Source: Mesaphorura yosii
Taxonomy: Eukaryota > Arthropoda > Collembola > Poduromorpha > Tullbergiidae
Direction: 5' to 3'
NCBI GenBank assembly: GCA_009869945.1
Contig: WIXG01000085.1
Location: 62,001 to 126,000 of the forward strand
Length of the DNA: 64,000 nt
Positions 22,616-33,059 of this stretch are shown piece after piece (the first letter of the stretch is position 1; each line of letters opens with the position of its first letter). A program made the position numbers and the translations under genes. The notes below the pieces were generated by a model. It was not told the origin of the DNA, searched no databases, and was given only the letters and a program-made list of their open reading frames with translations.

Positions 22616-23283
22616 ATGTACACGTACAATTTTGACCCCAAACTCACCAAGTCGGAGTTCTACGCTGAGCTCCAAGGCCAAATCAAGTTGATCATCGAGG
22701 GCCAGTCGAATTGGGTAAGGAAACTGAGTGTTGGGTGCTGGGCGGCCAGAATTCAGAGAATTCATAGCCCGGGGTCTCTCTTGCATTGTGCTTTGTGCAG
22801 GTCACGAACTTGTCAAATGCGGCGTCCCTGATTTACCACGGCCTCAACACCGTCCTCGGCCCGAAGTTCAAAGTACCGCTGGTCGTAAATTGGGCTGGAT
22901 TCTACATGACGGACTCCACGAAGCCCGGCTTCCTCTTTCTGGGTCCTTTCCAGGGACGCGTGGCCTGTACCATGATAAAGTACGGAAGAGGTGTTTGTGG
23001 GACGGCAGCAGCCCGTCGGGAAACGCAGGTCGTTCCGGACGTGAACGCCTTCCCCGGTCACATTGCCTGTGACGCGGAGACCAAGTCTGAGATTGTTGTG
23101 CCGCTCAAGACCGCAATTGCCAATGCCAAAAACACGGGCTCGGGCTCTGATTCTGGTGTCGCCGGAGTTCTGGACATCGACGCGTTGTTTTTGGGAGTGT
23201 TTGACGAGGAGGACCGCAAAGGCCTGGAAGAAGTGGCCCGGCTGTTGGTGGAAGCCTGTGACTGGAGCTACCCCAACTTGTAA
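22616..23283 (+). CDS. Free methionine-(R)-sulfoxide reductase (GAF domain), 193 aa
   Basis: Reduces free L-methionine-(R)-sulfoxide, using thioredoxin. Two exons, 22616-22714 and 22801-23283, joined in phase 0 (QSNW|VTNLS) with a normal GTAAGG donor and TTTGTGCAG acceptor. The single GAF domain carries GPFQGRVACTMIKYGRGVCG, then VVPDVNAFPGHIACDAETK and SEIVVPL, the full fRMsr signature. The three cysteines fall at residues 89, 99 and 123, the same 10 and 24 spacing as Cys84/94/118 of the bacterial enzyme. An insertion of about 15 residues rich in Gly/Ser (near NTGSGSDSGVAG) lies before the last strand. The family is best known from bacteria and fungi and is largely absent from animals, so its presence here as a spliced gene is notable. 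Confidence 0.9.
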
Positions 23284-23332
23284 GAACAGTGCAGTGCTAT
23301 AAAACTTCGGAATTTTGAAGTCAACTCAACAA

Positions 23333-23352
23333 TTTATTAACGAGTAAATAAA
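23333..23352. terminator. Paired poly(A) signals of fRMsr (+) and innexin (-)
   Basis: A plus-strand AATAAA at 23347-23352 serves fRMsr. A minus-strand AATAAA at 23333-23338 serves the convergent innexin, whose stop is at 23478. The two transcripts would overlap at their 3' ends by tens of bases. Confidence 0.5.
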
Positions 23353-23477
23353 AATTAGAATACAACAAATTAAATCATGTAACGTCTCATTCAATTACGC
23401 AATTAGCCACAGCTACAAGGAAAGGGAGAAATACGAGTCTGTATCTTGCATACGAAATCTTGCAAGTCTGTATCCTT

Positions 23478-24919
23478 TTATGTCCTGCAGTGGGCGTAGT
23501 TCGTTGACGCCAGAGCCTCCACTATTTCGAGCTCAGGGTCGCTCTCGTCGTCTTCATCGCCCATCTGTATCTTCTCCTCCAGTTCCTTGCCCATCTTCGG
23601 CATGAGGTTCGGACCTCCGTTGACCTTGACGATCGTGACGTTATTCTCGACCTCAATTTCTTCTTCCTCGTTCTTGCCAGCCATGAAGCCAGGAGGCAGC
23701 TCCTTGTAAATGTACCAGCAGATTTCCCCGAACCGATTCGCAGTCAAGTTGTCCGAAATTCTCTTCAAAATGAACCAATCAGAGTAGCCAGCTCGTTCGA
23801 GGACGGCCTCCACAAACTTTCGGTCCCTCGGGTAAACTCTTCCTCGCAGGATGTTCGTCCTAAGCCTCGGCGACATGATGACGATGGTCCGGTATGCGGC
23901 AATGATGCAGGAGGCCAGGAGGAGGAAGAGAAACCAGAGCCAGATCACCACAAATATCTTCTCGTTAATCAGGTTGACCCCCAACACACAAAACATGTCA
24001 CGCTTCTGCCAGGTGCCCGAGGGTCCAGTAGTAGGAAAGTCACACTTGATTGCTTTAGGAAAGACGAGGTTAAGGGGATCGTTGCGAACGAACGGGTCAT
24101 CCATGATGATATGAGTCAGCACATCCACGGTGTAGGTCCGGAACTCGCCGCCGAGCAGCATGTCAGCCATCCACATGGACACGAGAAGGACGGGAAAATT
24201 GAGCGCCTCACAGAGAGCAAACCCGATCGCGTAGCCTCGATTCAACCCGCTTCTTCGATAGTCGACCAGAACCTTGGCAGATAATACCATGAAACGCTTC
24301 CACTTGTCGTTGTCCGGTGTCCTGAGGCCGGACGTGCGAAGGGTAAAGTCCCCGTCGACCTTCATGTCAAGCAACAAGGCAAGTCGCCTGCCCTCAAGCT
24401 TTTTCCAGATAAAGTACGGCAAGCGGAAGGCGAGGGCGAGCAGGAAGAGAATGTAGGGTAACCAGATGTAGTAGTTGTGGTAGCGGATCTCCTTATCGCC
24501 CAGAGGCTGCTGAATTCCAGGTTGGGCGATGATGTCGGGTCCTCGGGTCAAATTCCTAAATAAAAACGTATGTAGTCGCAAATCGCTGCAGTTTTGCTAG
24601 ATTAAGAAGAACCAAGAACTGAAGAACTCACTCACCTGTCATGAAGCGTATAAGAAGCCTGAATTAAACAGTATGCCTCCACCGCCTTAACGCGTAGATA
24701 GGGTTGGTCGCCGTCCTTGAGCACGTTCGTGGTTGTGCACTTAATCGGACCGCCCCACGCCTGGACGAACATGGTGTAGATTGAGAAAAATGCGAACATG
24801 TTGAATGTGATATCTGCAAACAGGCGGAACCCTGGATTGTCGATGTAGACACCGCTCCTCTTCCAGGCCCAAAAGAGAGTTTTGGCCTTGTCGTAATCCG
24901 CTTTAATTTCGATACCCAT
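23478..24919 (-). CDS. Innexin gap-junction protein, 453 aa
   Basis: Four-pass subunit of invertebrate gap junctions. Two exons: 24636-24919 and 23478-24555. Starts MGIEIKADYDKAKTLFWAWK. TM1 is around FRLFADITFNMFAFFSIY. The innexin mark before TM2 reads HNYYIWLPYILFLLALAFRL (family consensus YYQWV). Extracellular loop 1 has Cys in GGPIKC and VEAYC; loop 2 has IKCDF and KRDMFC. TM3 (CEALNFPVLLVSMWMADML) and TM4 (IFVVIWLWFLFLLLASCII) follow. The cytoplasmic tail is long and acidic. The N-terminal segment is more diverged than in insect innexins and I cannot assign an inx number. Confidence 0.9.
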
Positions 24920-25379
24920 CTTGACTTCCGATTGTTCCGATTCTGATGATTAAGAGTGGAAATGTCAAACACGTGGGAGCTGGAAGGAGTAAATCGACTT
25001 ATTGCAAAACGAGAATCAGAATTATGAGTAAAGGAATTACTGAGTTACTGAATACGCTCTCCGTACGTCGGACAAACTTGTAAATCGCAACGAATCTCTT
25101 AACCCGAGAGTCGAAAATGCGACGCCACATTCAAAAGGTTCGCGACGTGACGCATCACCCAAGGAGACAAAACCACTAGACCCTTGCATTACGAAATCTC
25201 CTTTGAACTTCTCTCCACACAAGTCCTTGTATAAAGCAAGACGACACGGGATTACGTAAAGGCGCCTTGTAGCGGCAGCTTACTTTATTACAATCAATTT
25301 GATTGACAGGTTTTATAATGTGAATAAATAAATCAATGTGATTTGAACCAACAAAGATGATCGCAACAGTTGACTGTCG
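24920..25379. other. Intergenic, upstream of the innexin
   Basis: Innexin promoter side and 3' flank of the Roquin-like gene. No coding or repeat feature supported. Confidence 0.4.
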
Positions 25380-27213
25380 CTACACGTTGAGTCGCTGGAC
25401 CATGCTGGAGGCCGCCTCCTCCAGCCCCTCGGCCTCGGCTTGGAGCTCCAGCTGCTGGAGTGTCTCGCCCGGGATTTTGTCTTGAAGAACCTTTATTTTA
25501 GCACGCAGAAGCCGTGACTCGGCCAGAAGCTCGTTGATTTGTGCGGGATTCGCCTCGGGTGCCCCCGCATTCGTTGCCGTCGACATCGCTGGCACTGGAG
25601 CTGAGTGCTGACGCCCAAGAGGTTGGAGGCCCCTTCGCGCAGGCGTGGATGCCTGGAGAGTGTTCCCAACGCGGAGCAGAGGACGATGTGCACGTGGACG
25701 AGGATCCGCGGGTCCGAGGGACAGAGAACGCGATTGCTGCAGTTGATAATGTGCGTGTGCGTGGGACAAACCGGCGGCGGCTACTACCGCGTTGGGTTTA
25801 GTCCCAGTTTTTGGGTTGAATGTGACGAGGCCAATGAGGACAGCGGATACAGAGTCCAATACGTCGTGAACGACACGCCAGGTTGGAGGGGGCGATTCTG
25901 AAGCAAAAGTTAGCATGTTGTGAGTATTGACATTGTCTAGTTCTAACTGCCAATTAGGAAGACTAGGATGAATGTGTGGTGAAGCTACCTGGCTGGAGGT
26001 CGATCGCTGCAAGTGCCTGGAAGTGCGGGTGAATGGAGTACAAGAAGGCTGCGTCTTCGGGGTCGCTCATTCGTTGGATATTTACCAGGAACTCCGTGAC
26101 CATCTGCGTGAAGCTCTGAGGGGCGAGGAGTTTGTCTGAAATTCGATAGAGGTCATGAGTTATAATCGCTCAGCTGAACTAATAATTACTTATGAGACAT
26201 GGGTTGAGTCCGTTACCAATTATGCTCTGCATGTGAGGCTTGTGGGTGTTGTCGCCGTAGAGAATACTGCTCCACTGTTCGGGGCTGAATCGAATTCCCG
26301 ACTCTAGTGCAATTTTGACAATCTGCGCGTCGTGCTCCTTGCGTAGAGCATCGTAGCACCTGTACTCTGGGCGAAGTGTCATTAGGCTTGATGTGTCCGG
26401 TCGCTTGAGGACGTCGAAGCAGGAAGCCCGATAGAGGAGCTGAATAACGTGACCGATACTTGTCTTAGATGCTTGTGGGAACTGTGGGCTTAGTCGCTGC
26501 ACCACAAACATTACAAGCACCTTGCGACTCAGCGCTGATCCGTCCTCCAAGGCAAGTAGCACCAGTTTGAGAGCCTCCTCCTGCATAGCGGGCCCCATGA
26601 ATTGGCAGGCGCGTGCTCTAATAGCAGCCCACAGCTGTTGTTGAGCCTGATAGTGACTCAGATTGCTACAGGAGCCAACGAGTTCCACGAGCACACGTTC
26701 ACCCACTCCTCGAGCTGCTCGACAGAGACGAGTTTGGGAGGTGGAGGCCAGCACATTGACGAGGTTGAGTACTTTGCGGTGAATGGCTCTGGAGAGGGTT
26801 GAGTGCGACTTGAGGAGCAGGGCGATGTCTCGGAGCGCAAAAATCGATGCTAGGCACTCGGGTTCGTTGATTCGAGGCAGGGGGACCGGAGGAGAGTCCA
26901 GGAAAACGAGGAGAGCGATGTTGGGTATGGCAGAACTTGCTCCTGGATCGGCGGCCCCAGCAGGGTACAGTCTCCGCATGCACTTGAGGCAGATGAGGTG
27001 GCTGCAAGACAGACCCATCGGAATCTTTGTTTCCGAATCGTATTTGGAGAGACAGACGGGACACTGGCCGTGGATTTCGGTGTTGGTCGACACGGAGCCA
27101 GGACAAGAACACCAGGATCCATTCTTACGTGGTGCGAGTGGAGCAGCTGAGCCAAGACCAGGCCCGGGCGGCAAGCTCGGTGACAGGGCTGCAGGAGTCT
27201 CGGTCGAATTCAT
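25380..27213 (-). CDS. Roquin-like RING-ROQ protein without a visible CCCH finger, 553 aa
   Basis: Roquins bind stem-loops in mRNA 3' UTRs and recruit decay factors. Three exons: 26217-27213, 25989-26135 and 25380-25897, with continuous phases. An N-terminal RING-like region (C51, C54, C70, H72, C75, C78) is followed by the ROQ/HEPN core with near-identical family blocks: QLWAAIRARACQFMGPAMQ, EEALKLVLLALEDGSALSRK, FPQASKTSIGHVIQLLYRAS and PEQWSSILYGD. The third exon continues SPPPTWRVVHDVLDSVSAV, which in Roquin is followed by the CCCH zinc finger; here the sequence goes directly to low-complexity Ala/His/Gln-rich residues and a C-terminal coiled coil (LLAESRLLRAKIKVLQDKI). The RING also lacks the last metal pair. 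Confidence 0.85.
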
Positions 27214-27690
27214 ATTGTCTGTTGGCACAATTTGTATGTACAGACGGCTGGCGACCTCAATTCATAATTCATAATTACACACCAGCAAGAATAATTTACG
27301 CGTTGCAGACTAGAATCTGAATCACTGAGGAGCTAATTTAATCTTGACTCGGGTTAGAGGCATGCTGCGCCCCAAAAGATTCCAAGTTAAATCGTGATTA
27401 ATTCAGAGTAAAGTGAAGATTGACAATAGACAAAAAGACAACACACAAGAGCCAAGATCCTGTTTCGATTTCGATTCAGTTCAGCTGATGCACGGAATTC
27501 TCAGACTCGCCGTCGCGAGGCGCAGAGAACGAAGAACCCAAAGAGAGAATTTCTCATGTTTCTCAACTTAATGCTCGTATTTATTTAAATCCTTTAAAAC
27601 TTGGTGAATTCTTGAATAAATAAAGCGATAAAGATAATTACCATAAATATGTTTAAAACCTTATGCGTTTGCGATTAACTAAAGCCTAGC
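27214..27690. other. Intergenic
   Basis: Roquin upstream region and 3' flank of the next minus-strand gene. No feature supported. Confidence 0.4.
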
Positions 27691-28726
27691 CTAGCCATCG
27701 AACTCGTCGTCTTCATCATCTTGATCGCTGTCGCTGTTATGCCGTTCTTGCTTGAAGGTGGCAGGCAGCACTTTGTGCGTGAGTTCGTCGACATGCGCCT
27801 GGTGGGCTTTGGTAACGTCCTGTGGCACGTCGCTCGAGTCATCGGTAGACCGACGGAACTTCTTGTGAGTGAACGCTTCGGCGATGGCCCACTTCTTGGC
27901 GAGGAAGGGCACGAGCAGAGCGAGCAGGAACTTGATCACGATAATCACGCCGACGACGGCAAAGAGGAAGATGGCGATGGGAAAGAGGAGGTCACCCTTG
28001 GCGGCAAGCGCGGAGCCCCACCATGTGGCCGGGATGTACTGCGGCCCGAGAAACCACGGCATGCCCAAGTAACCACCACCAATCGGAGGAACGTCACCCA
28101 CGGGAACTTCACCTGCGAAAAATATAAAATTGAAGTTCAAGTTCGGGATAAATTATGAACAGACGGGCTCGTGTGTTATGAAAGCTCTTGGGCAACTTAC
28201 CATCTATTGGCGGAGGTGGCAATCCACCTAAGGCGCCGAGTCCTGGAATCAGACCGAGGAGAGATCCAAAACCCTTGTTGAACTCAAAACCCAGGTGCTT
28301 GTTGAAGTTGAATCCGGCTCCAGCACCGACAGGCAGTATCGGAGGCACGACGGGGCCGGGTGGCGGTGGCTCCACGACGGGAGGCGGTGCAGACCTGCAA
28401 AGCACAAGCAGGCGTGAAAACAGAGTCTCGTCTCGCCTCAATACTCAATCGGTAGCCCAAAGTGTGAGGTTGCAATGCAGAGCAGGTCCAGATTGGACAC
28501 AGTCAGCAACTTACCCTGTGGCACCGGATCCCGACGCCGCTGCTGCTGCTGCCGCCGCCGCCGCTGCTGCTGCACTGGAGCTCGAACCTCCCGTCACCGT
28601 CGACTGGTCCTGGATAACTGCTGGGTCGGGATCAGCGATGACCCTGCCGGATCCAATGAGCAACACAAGAGTGAGGCCGGACAGGAGTGACAGAAGACAG
28701 CGATACTGACAACTACTCGAAGCCAT
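27691..28726 (-). CDS. Secretory-pathway one-pass protein with Ala and Pro/Gly-rich ectodomain, 275 aa
   Basis: Three exons: 28515-28726, 28201-28394 and 27691-28112, with continuous phases. Starts MASSSCQYRCLLSLLSGL with a signal peptide (LTLVLLIGSGRVIADP). It continues with a 13-residue poly-Ala run coded by GCA/GCG-type triplets, then a Pro-rich stretch (PPPVVEPPPPGPVVPPILP). A hydrophobic Gly/Phe/Leu segment follows (NFNKHLGFEFNKGFGSLLG), and then a single membrane helix (LLFPIAIFLFAVVGVIIVIKFLL). The C-terminal tail is basic and then acidic (SDSDQDDEDDEFDG). I do not recognise the family; it resembles arthropod cuticle-associated or epithelial apical proteins in composition only. A TATA box lies upstream. 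Confidence 0.6.
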
Positions 28727-28895
28727 TACTGATTAACTTGGCTCTACACTCAGACTAAACTAAAACAAGTGCTGGCTGCGCTGCGGTTGCGAAGATGGAA
28801 CGTCGGGGTAAACTGGAATTTCAACTAAAAATCGGGCAGAGTTTCCCCTCGGATGGCTGGCAGACGAATGAACGCGCGGCCGGCAGACGGAGGTC

Positions 28896-28905
28896 GTATT
28901 TATAG
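28896..28905 (-). promoter_or_regulatory. TATA box of the Ala/Pro-rich gene
   Basis: The minus strand reads CTATAAATAC, a close match to the TATA consensus, about 170 bp upstream of the start codon at 28726. The 5' UTR would start about 30 bp further down. Confidence 0.5.
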
Positions 28906-29189
28906 GCTGGCCGTCGGACGTTGACACGGTGAGCCAATGCAAAGGACGGACCGACCGACGAACTGCCGTGCTATCGAGTTGACTCGCACTGGACTTTTGC
29001 CCTGCACATGAACGAAGAAGGGAGGTTTTATTGAACTCAGTCTACAGTTGTGTGTTGTGTTGTACTTGGATCATTTAATTAATTTAAATACTCTGGACTT
29101 GGCAATCGGCTTTGGCTTTGGCTTGGGTTGTGAATGTTGCGATGCGACTACATTGCATTGCTTGCGATTTGGGTACGGCAGCCTTTCGA

Positions 29190-30262
29190 TCAGAGCTGGG
29201 CGTTTATCCAGCCAAGGAAGAAGGCGACGTTCGTAAAGACGGAGGGGTACTCGGGGTCGGAGGCGCATGGTTCGATGCCCCACGACACGATCCCCGCAAG
29301 GTACGTCCCTCGTCCGTCCTGACACACGAGAGGGCCGCCCGAGTCGCCACTGCAGCTGCCCTTGTTCTCAAATGAGTCGCCTGCACAAACCATGCCCGCA
29401 TTGATGATGTTGATGCCGTCGTACGCGAGGGCGCAGGTCCCACGCGGGACGACGTGGAGAGTGACTTTCTGCAGGCGTTCGGGGTACTCCGTGCCTCCGT
29501 CGTTACGGATGTTGCCCCAGCCCGTGTTGATGCATTGCCCACTGGGTTCGTGGTCCGCGCTGCTCGGGAGGAAGGGCACCGGCGCCACTCGCGCTGTGTA
29601 CTGCAGGGCGTTGCTCAGCGTGAGCACCGCTACGTCGTTGTTGTACGTCCACTTATCGAATGCGTCGTTCACCACCGCCCCCGCCACCTGCACGCGCTGC
29701 TCCGTGCCATCCGGGTTGAAGACGTTGTGCACGCCAGCCACGACGTCAAGCGTGGACACGTCCAGGTCGTACACGCAGTGCGCCGCAGTCAAGATTTTGG
29801 TCGGGCTCAGAATCGTCCCGCCACAGAAGGGCGACGCGGAGCCACCCGGGTTGCGGACCTGGATCGATACCTGCCACGGGAACTCCGCGATGCCCGCGTC
29901 CGATCCACCGATGATCCGGATGGAGTTGAGCAGCTCGATCCCGTGCCGGAGGTCAAGGCGGGGTCGTAGCTTTATCAGGGGACCGGATGGGGCTGAATCA
30001 TTTTGTACCGGTCTGCCATGGCTTGACCGCAGGTGGAAGTTTGAGTTTGGCAGAACGGCTGCATCTGAAAGGCAAAAGCCTGAGTTAGGTGGAGTGCCCA
30101 TCTTTGGCATCTTGCCGTGCTTTCATACGTCAGAACATTTCTTGGTGCAATAGAATTTGTGTTTTCATTCATTTTACCTGTGCAGTAAAGAAGGAGGAGG
30201 TCGATGGCCAGTGCGACTGTGATAAGCAACGTCTTCACGTTCAGATTTTTTACTCTTAGCAT
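29190..30262 (-). CDS. Chymotrypsin-fold serine protease with pro-region, 319 aa
   Basis: Two exons: 30178-30262 encodes a signal peptide (VKTLLITVALAIDLLLLYC) and 29190-30064 the rest. A pro-region of about 60 residues precedes the activation site RIIGGSDAGIAEFPW. The catalytic triad is in TAAHC, NNDVAVL and SGDSGGP. The residue at specificity position 189, six before the active Ser, is Gly (KGSCSGDS) and 226 appears to be Ser, so this is not a trypsin; elastase- or chymotrypsin-like cleavage is more likely. Secreted, probably gut. It is followed on the same strand by a related protease, but the two differ in introns and pro-region. Confidence 0.9.
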
Positions 30263-31072
30263 TGTGAGATAATAACAGTAATTTAAAGGACTCCCAATCA
30301 AATGGGCATTTGTCAGTGCAGAGCTACCGTGCTGTATAATGCCAGTGAACTGTAAAGTGAACTTCTGTGAACTGCGATCGAGCAATTATCGACTGATGAC
30401 GACTGGCATTCAGAGTCTCTTTTTATTCCAGGACACGCTGTGTGTGGCTTTTGAGTTCAATTCATTCGTAATCTGCATTGCAGTCTTTGCAGTGACCATT
30501 GCCCATAAATTAGCATGAGGGCAATTGGCAACGTAAATTGTGAATTGCATCAAAGCCGAGGCCACAGCCAGAACGATACGGCGGTGGAAGGTCGGACGGG
30601 AATTTGAGCTGATAAGCTGCTCGGTCGCTGGCTGTCTGATAAGCATCAACATCAACATCGAGCGAGCGAGCTGATGTCTTAATGACTAATTTCGCTGGCA
30701 GAGTCGACGCTGAATGCAAAATGCAAAAATACTTGAGAATTGACGGAGATAAAATTTAGCACGAATCACAAATGGGCCGTGAATTGACGAATTACGTACA
30801 TTGTCAACTGTTGTATAACTACATTCATTGTCTATCGTTGTGGTATCGGAGGGGTTCAGTTCGGATCAGTGGATGACGTCAGTTTATTTCCTGCATTTTC
30901 AACTGCCCAGCCTCACGCAGACACATAAACGGCATAACTCAATATTTATTACTCTGATTGATTGCGCTGCGATGTAAAAAAAAATAGAAAAGTCGTTCTG
31001 CCTCACAAAGCTCAATAGTCAATAGTAAATTAGCAAAGCAAGGGAGCTTAAAACTTAATTGCTTAATTCTAA
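30263..31072. other. Intergenic between the two proteases
   Basis: Upstream region of the first protease. The minus strand reads AATAAAAAG near 30418-30430, a possible TATA-like element about 160 bp upstream of the ATG. No coding exon seen. Confidence 0.35.
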
Positions 31073-31933
31073 TTAATCCGAGATGACTTCATCCACGAAG
31101 CGTCTGTATATGCCCACATTTGAGAACACGCTGGGCTGTTGGGGCAGTGCGCAGATTCGCTTACCCCACGATACGAGCCCGGCCAGGTACGGCCGTTGCG
31201 TGGTGGGCGCCTCTCCGTCGCCCTCGAGGTCGGTGCACACGAGAGGCCCTCCGCTGTCTCCATGGCAGGCGCCCTTGTTGCCTTCCGGTACGCCCGCGCA
31301 AACCATTCCCTCCGTCACGGGACCCGTCGTCGCGTACAGCTCGCGACAAGTCTCCCGCCTGATGACACTCAGCTCGACATGGTGCAGGACGCCCGGGTAG
31401 TGCTGCGACTCGTTGTGGTTGAGCACGTTTCCGTACCCCGCAGTCATGCACGTCGCTCCGGCCGCGGGGTCGTGCCCCGATGGCGCCAACGCAATTGGCC
31501 GCACAAACTCATTCAGGTCGAAGGGTCTCCGCACTGTGATGACTGCGATGTCTGCGTCCATGATCCATCGATCGTAGTGCGGATGCACGTCGACGTGGGC
31601 GATTTCCCTCCGCTGCTCCGTCGGCTCCGGCTCCGGGTCGTGCATGCTGATGGAGTGGGTCCCTGCAACGACATCCATGTTACGCGTGTTTTGGTTCACG
31701 ACGCAGTGCGCAGCTGTCAGCACGTGCTGGGCGCTGATGAGCGAGCCGCCACAGGCAAGCACCCGCGCTCCGACGTAGTTGTAATATTGCAGCGAGACGA
31801 CGTACGGAATTTCGCCGGGCGCCGCTGGAACACCGCCGATTATTCGAGGAGAGAAACCGGTGGCGGTCGTGCTTGCCGAGACTACGAAGACTGCCAAGAG
31901 AACCCAGAAAATCCAGGTTCGTACGGAACTCAT
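31073..31933 (-). CDS. Chymotrypsin-fold serine protease, intronless, 286 aa
   Basis: Single exon from ATG at 31933. A signal peptide (TWIFWVLLAVFVVSASTT) is followed by a very short activation peptide ending in R before IIGGVPAAPGEIPYV. Triad motifs are TAAHC, MDADIAVI and HGDSGGP. Position 189 is Gly (KGACHGDS), as in the neighbouring protease, and 226 reads Ser (QQPSVFSNV). Acidic and Pro/Glu-rich surface loops (HDPEPEPTEQRR, EGDGEAPTTQ) are present. The mature enzyme should be secreted. Absence of introns, unlike its neighbour, suggests either loss or an old retrocopy; the frame is fully intact. Confidence 0.9.
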   Translation of the reverse strand: MSSVRTWIFWVLLAVFVVSASTTATGFSPRIIGGVPAAPGEIPYVVSLQYYNYVGARVLACGGSLISAQHVLTAAHCVVNQNTRNMDVVAGTHSISMHDPEPEPTEQRREIAHVDVHPHYDRWIMDADIAVITVRRPFDLNEFVRPIALAPSGHDPAAGATCMTAGYGNVLNHNESQHYPGVLHHVELSVIRRETCRELYATTGPVTEGMVCAGVPEGNKGACHGDSGGPLVCTDLEGDGEAPTTQRPYLAGLVSWGKRICALPQQPSVFSNVGIYRRFVDEVISD

Positions 31934-32689
31934 GGCCTTTGCCTTGTCCCGAATTTGAGAATTGAAGTTTCCGAAATCTTTACTGGCTGGCTGGGCTCAA
32001 TTCCGAATTTCGATTTGCTTTCGTACTGGCTAAAAACGATCTGATCTGAATTTATACGCACTGCGTACGCTGTACGCAGTGATTTCTAAATTGTTTACAT
32101 TTACATCGAGTTCAATGTCATCTGTCGCAGATTTACATTTACAAAGTAGACAAACCCAAATCCGGCTGTGAATTATTAACTGTGAATATTTGAAATGAAA
32201 TTTGCATCTGCGACTTCTGCGACGTAACTAACATAGATTTGACGAGTCAGGGGCAGACGATGATTGAGAACTACATGAGATTGATGAAGGTGAATACAAT
32301 TTGCATTCGGATTGAGATTTACGCTAATTCATTGATGATTTGAAATGAATTGTGTATTTAAATGGGAGTTGAACGAGATGTAGATTCGAAGCAGAAGGAG
32401 ACGCGTGAACGTGAAGGTAATTGAACTTTGACCTGCCATTCGCTCGAAGCGGTGCGCTGCGGTGATAAGTTGACGCATGACGGAATACGGAATTCTACTG
32501 GACAAGTGACAGGAGGACGTAAACACTTGAGGTCACGGACAAGTAACGAACAAGGGCTTTAATTACGTAACAGACTCGTGAACGCGAAATAATTACAACA
32601 TATAGTGATTGAATCGTGTAAATGAATAAATACTGAATTATTGCGATTAAGGAATACGTACTTAATCAAGGCCATTAAACATTACGCTA
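31934..32689. promoter_or_regulatory. Protease upstream region with TATA and palindrome
   Basis: The TATA box TATAAA (minus strand) is at 32051-32056, about 120 bp upstream of the ATG. Right beside it, upstream in transcription direction, is the 23-bp inverted repeat described separately. The rest to 32689 shows nothing else. Confidence 0.45.
32059..32081. repeat. Perfect 10-bp inverted repeat, 3-bp spacer
   Basis: CACTGCGTAC, GCT, GTACGCAGTG: a perfect palindrome of 10 bp per arm with a 3-bp centre, placed 2 bp from the TATA box of the intronless protease gene. It is a plausible binding site for a dimeric transcription factor. Confidence 0.7.
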
Positions 32690-33059
32690 ACCAGGGAGCC
32701 ACGCGAACTGTTTTTGAGCAAATTTTCCCGAACTCAATTTTTACGCTCTTTCGGGTCTGTAATGACTCGTGGCATACGGCCAATCCGCGGTTCAAAATCC
32801 CCCTACCACAACCCCTTGCGTATCCCCCTTGGGAGATATGGCGGGGGGATTATGTCGTAGGTTTGTTCAAAAGTAAGCAGTCATATAAGGAAAATCTCGT
32901 GCAAAACTTGCAAGCCATGCGAACTTTAAAATTCCATTGTGCAACGAAATCGCAAAACCGGTGGATTTGCCGTATGCCACGAGTCATTACAGACCCGAAA
33001 GAGCGTAAAAATTGAGTTCGGGAAAATTTGCTCAAAAACAGCTCGCGTGGCTCCCTGGT
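32690..33059. mobile_element. MITE-like element with 91-bp terminal inverted repeats
   Basis: The outer 91 bp (32690-32780 and 32969-33059) are inverted copies starting ACCAGGGAGCCACGCG and ending CCCTGGT. The arms differ at only one visible base (CGCGAACTG against CGCGAGCTG). The central 188 bp carries no ORF of note. Long, nearly identical TIRs and no coding capacity fit a non-autonomous DNA transposon with snap-back structure. The flanks are TA and AA, so no clear target-site duplication is visible. High arm identity suggests recent activity or gene conversion. Confidence 0.8.

Noticed and set aside
22616-23283. Bacterial contamination as the source of the fRMsr gene
   Set aside because: The gene has a spliceosomal intron with consensus borders and sits between metazoan genes with overlapping 3' ends.
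31139-32044. 301-codon plus-strand frame
   Set aside because: Antisense of the intact serine protease, with no family features of its own.
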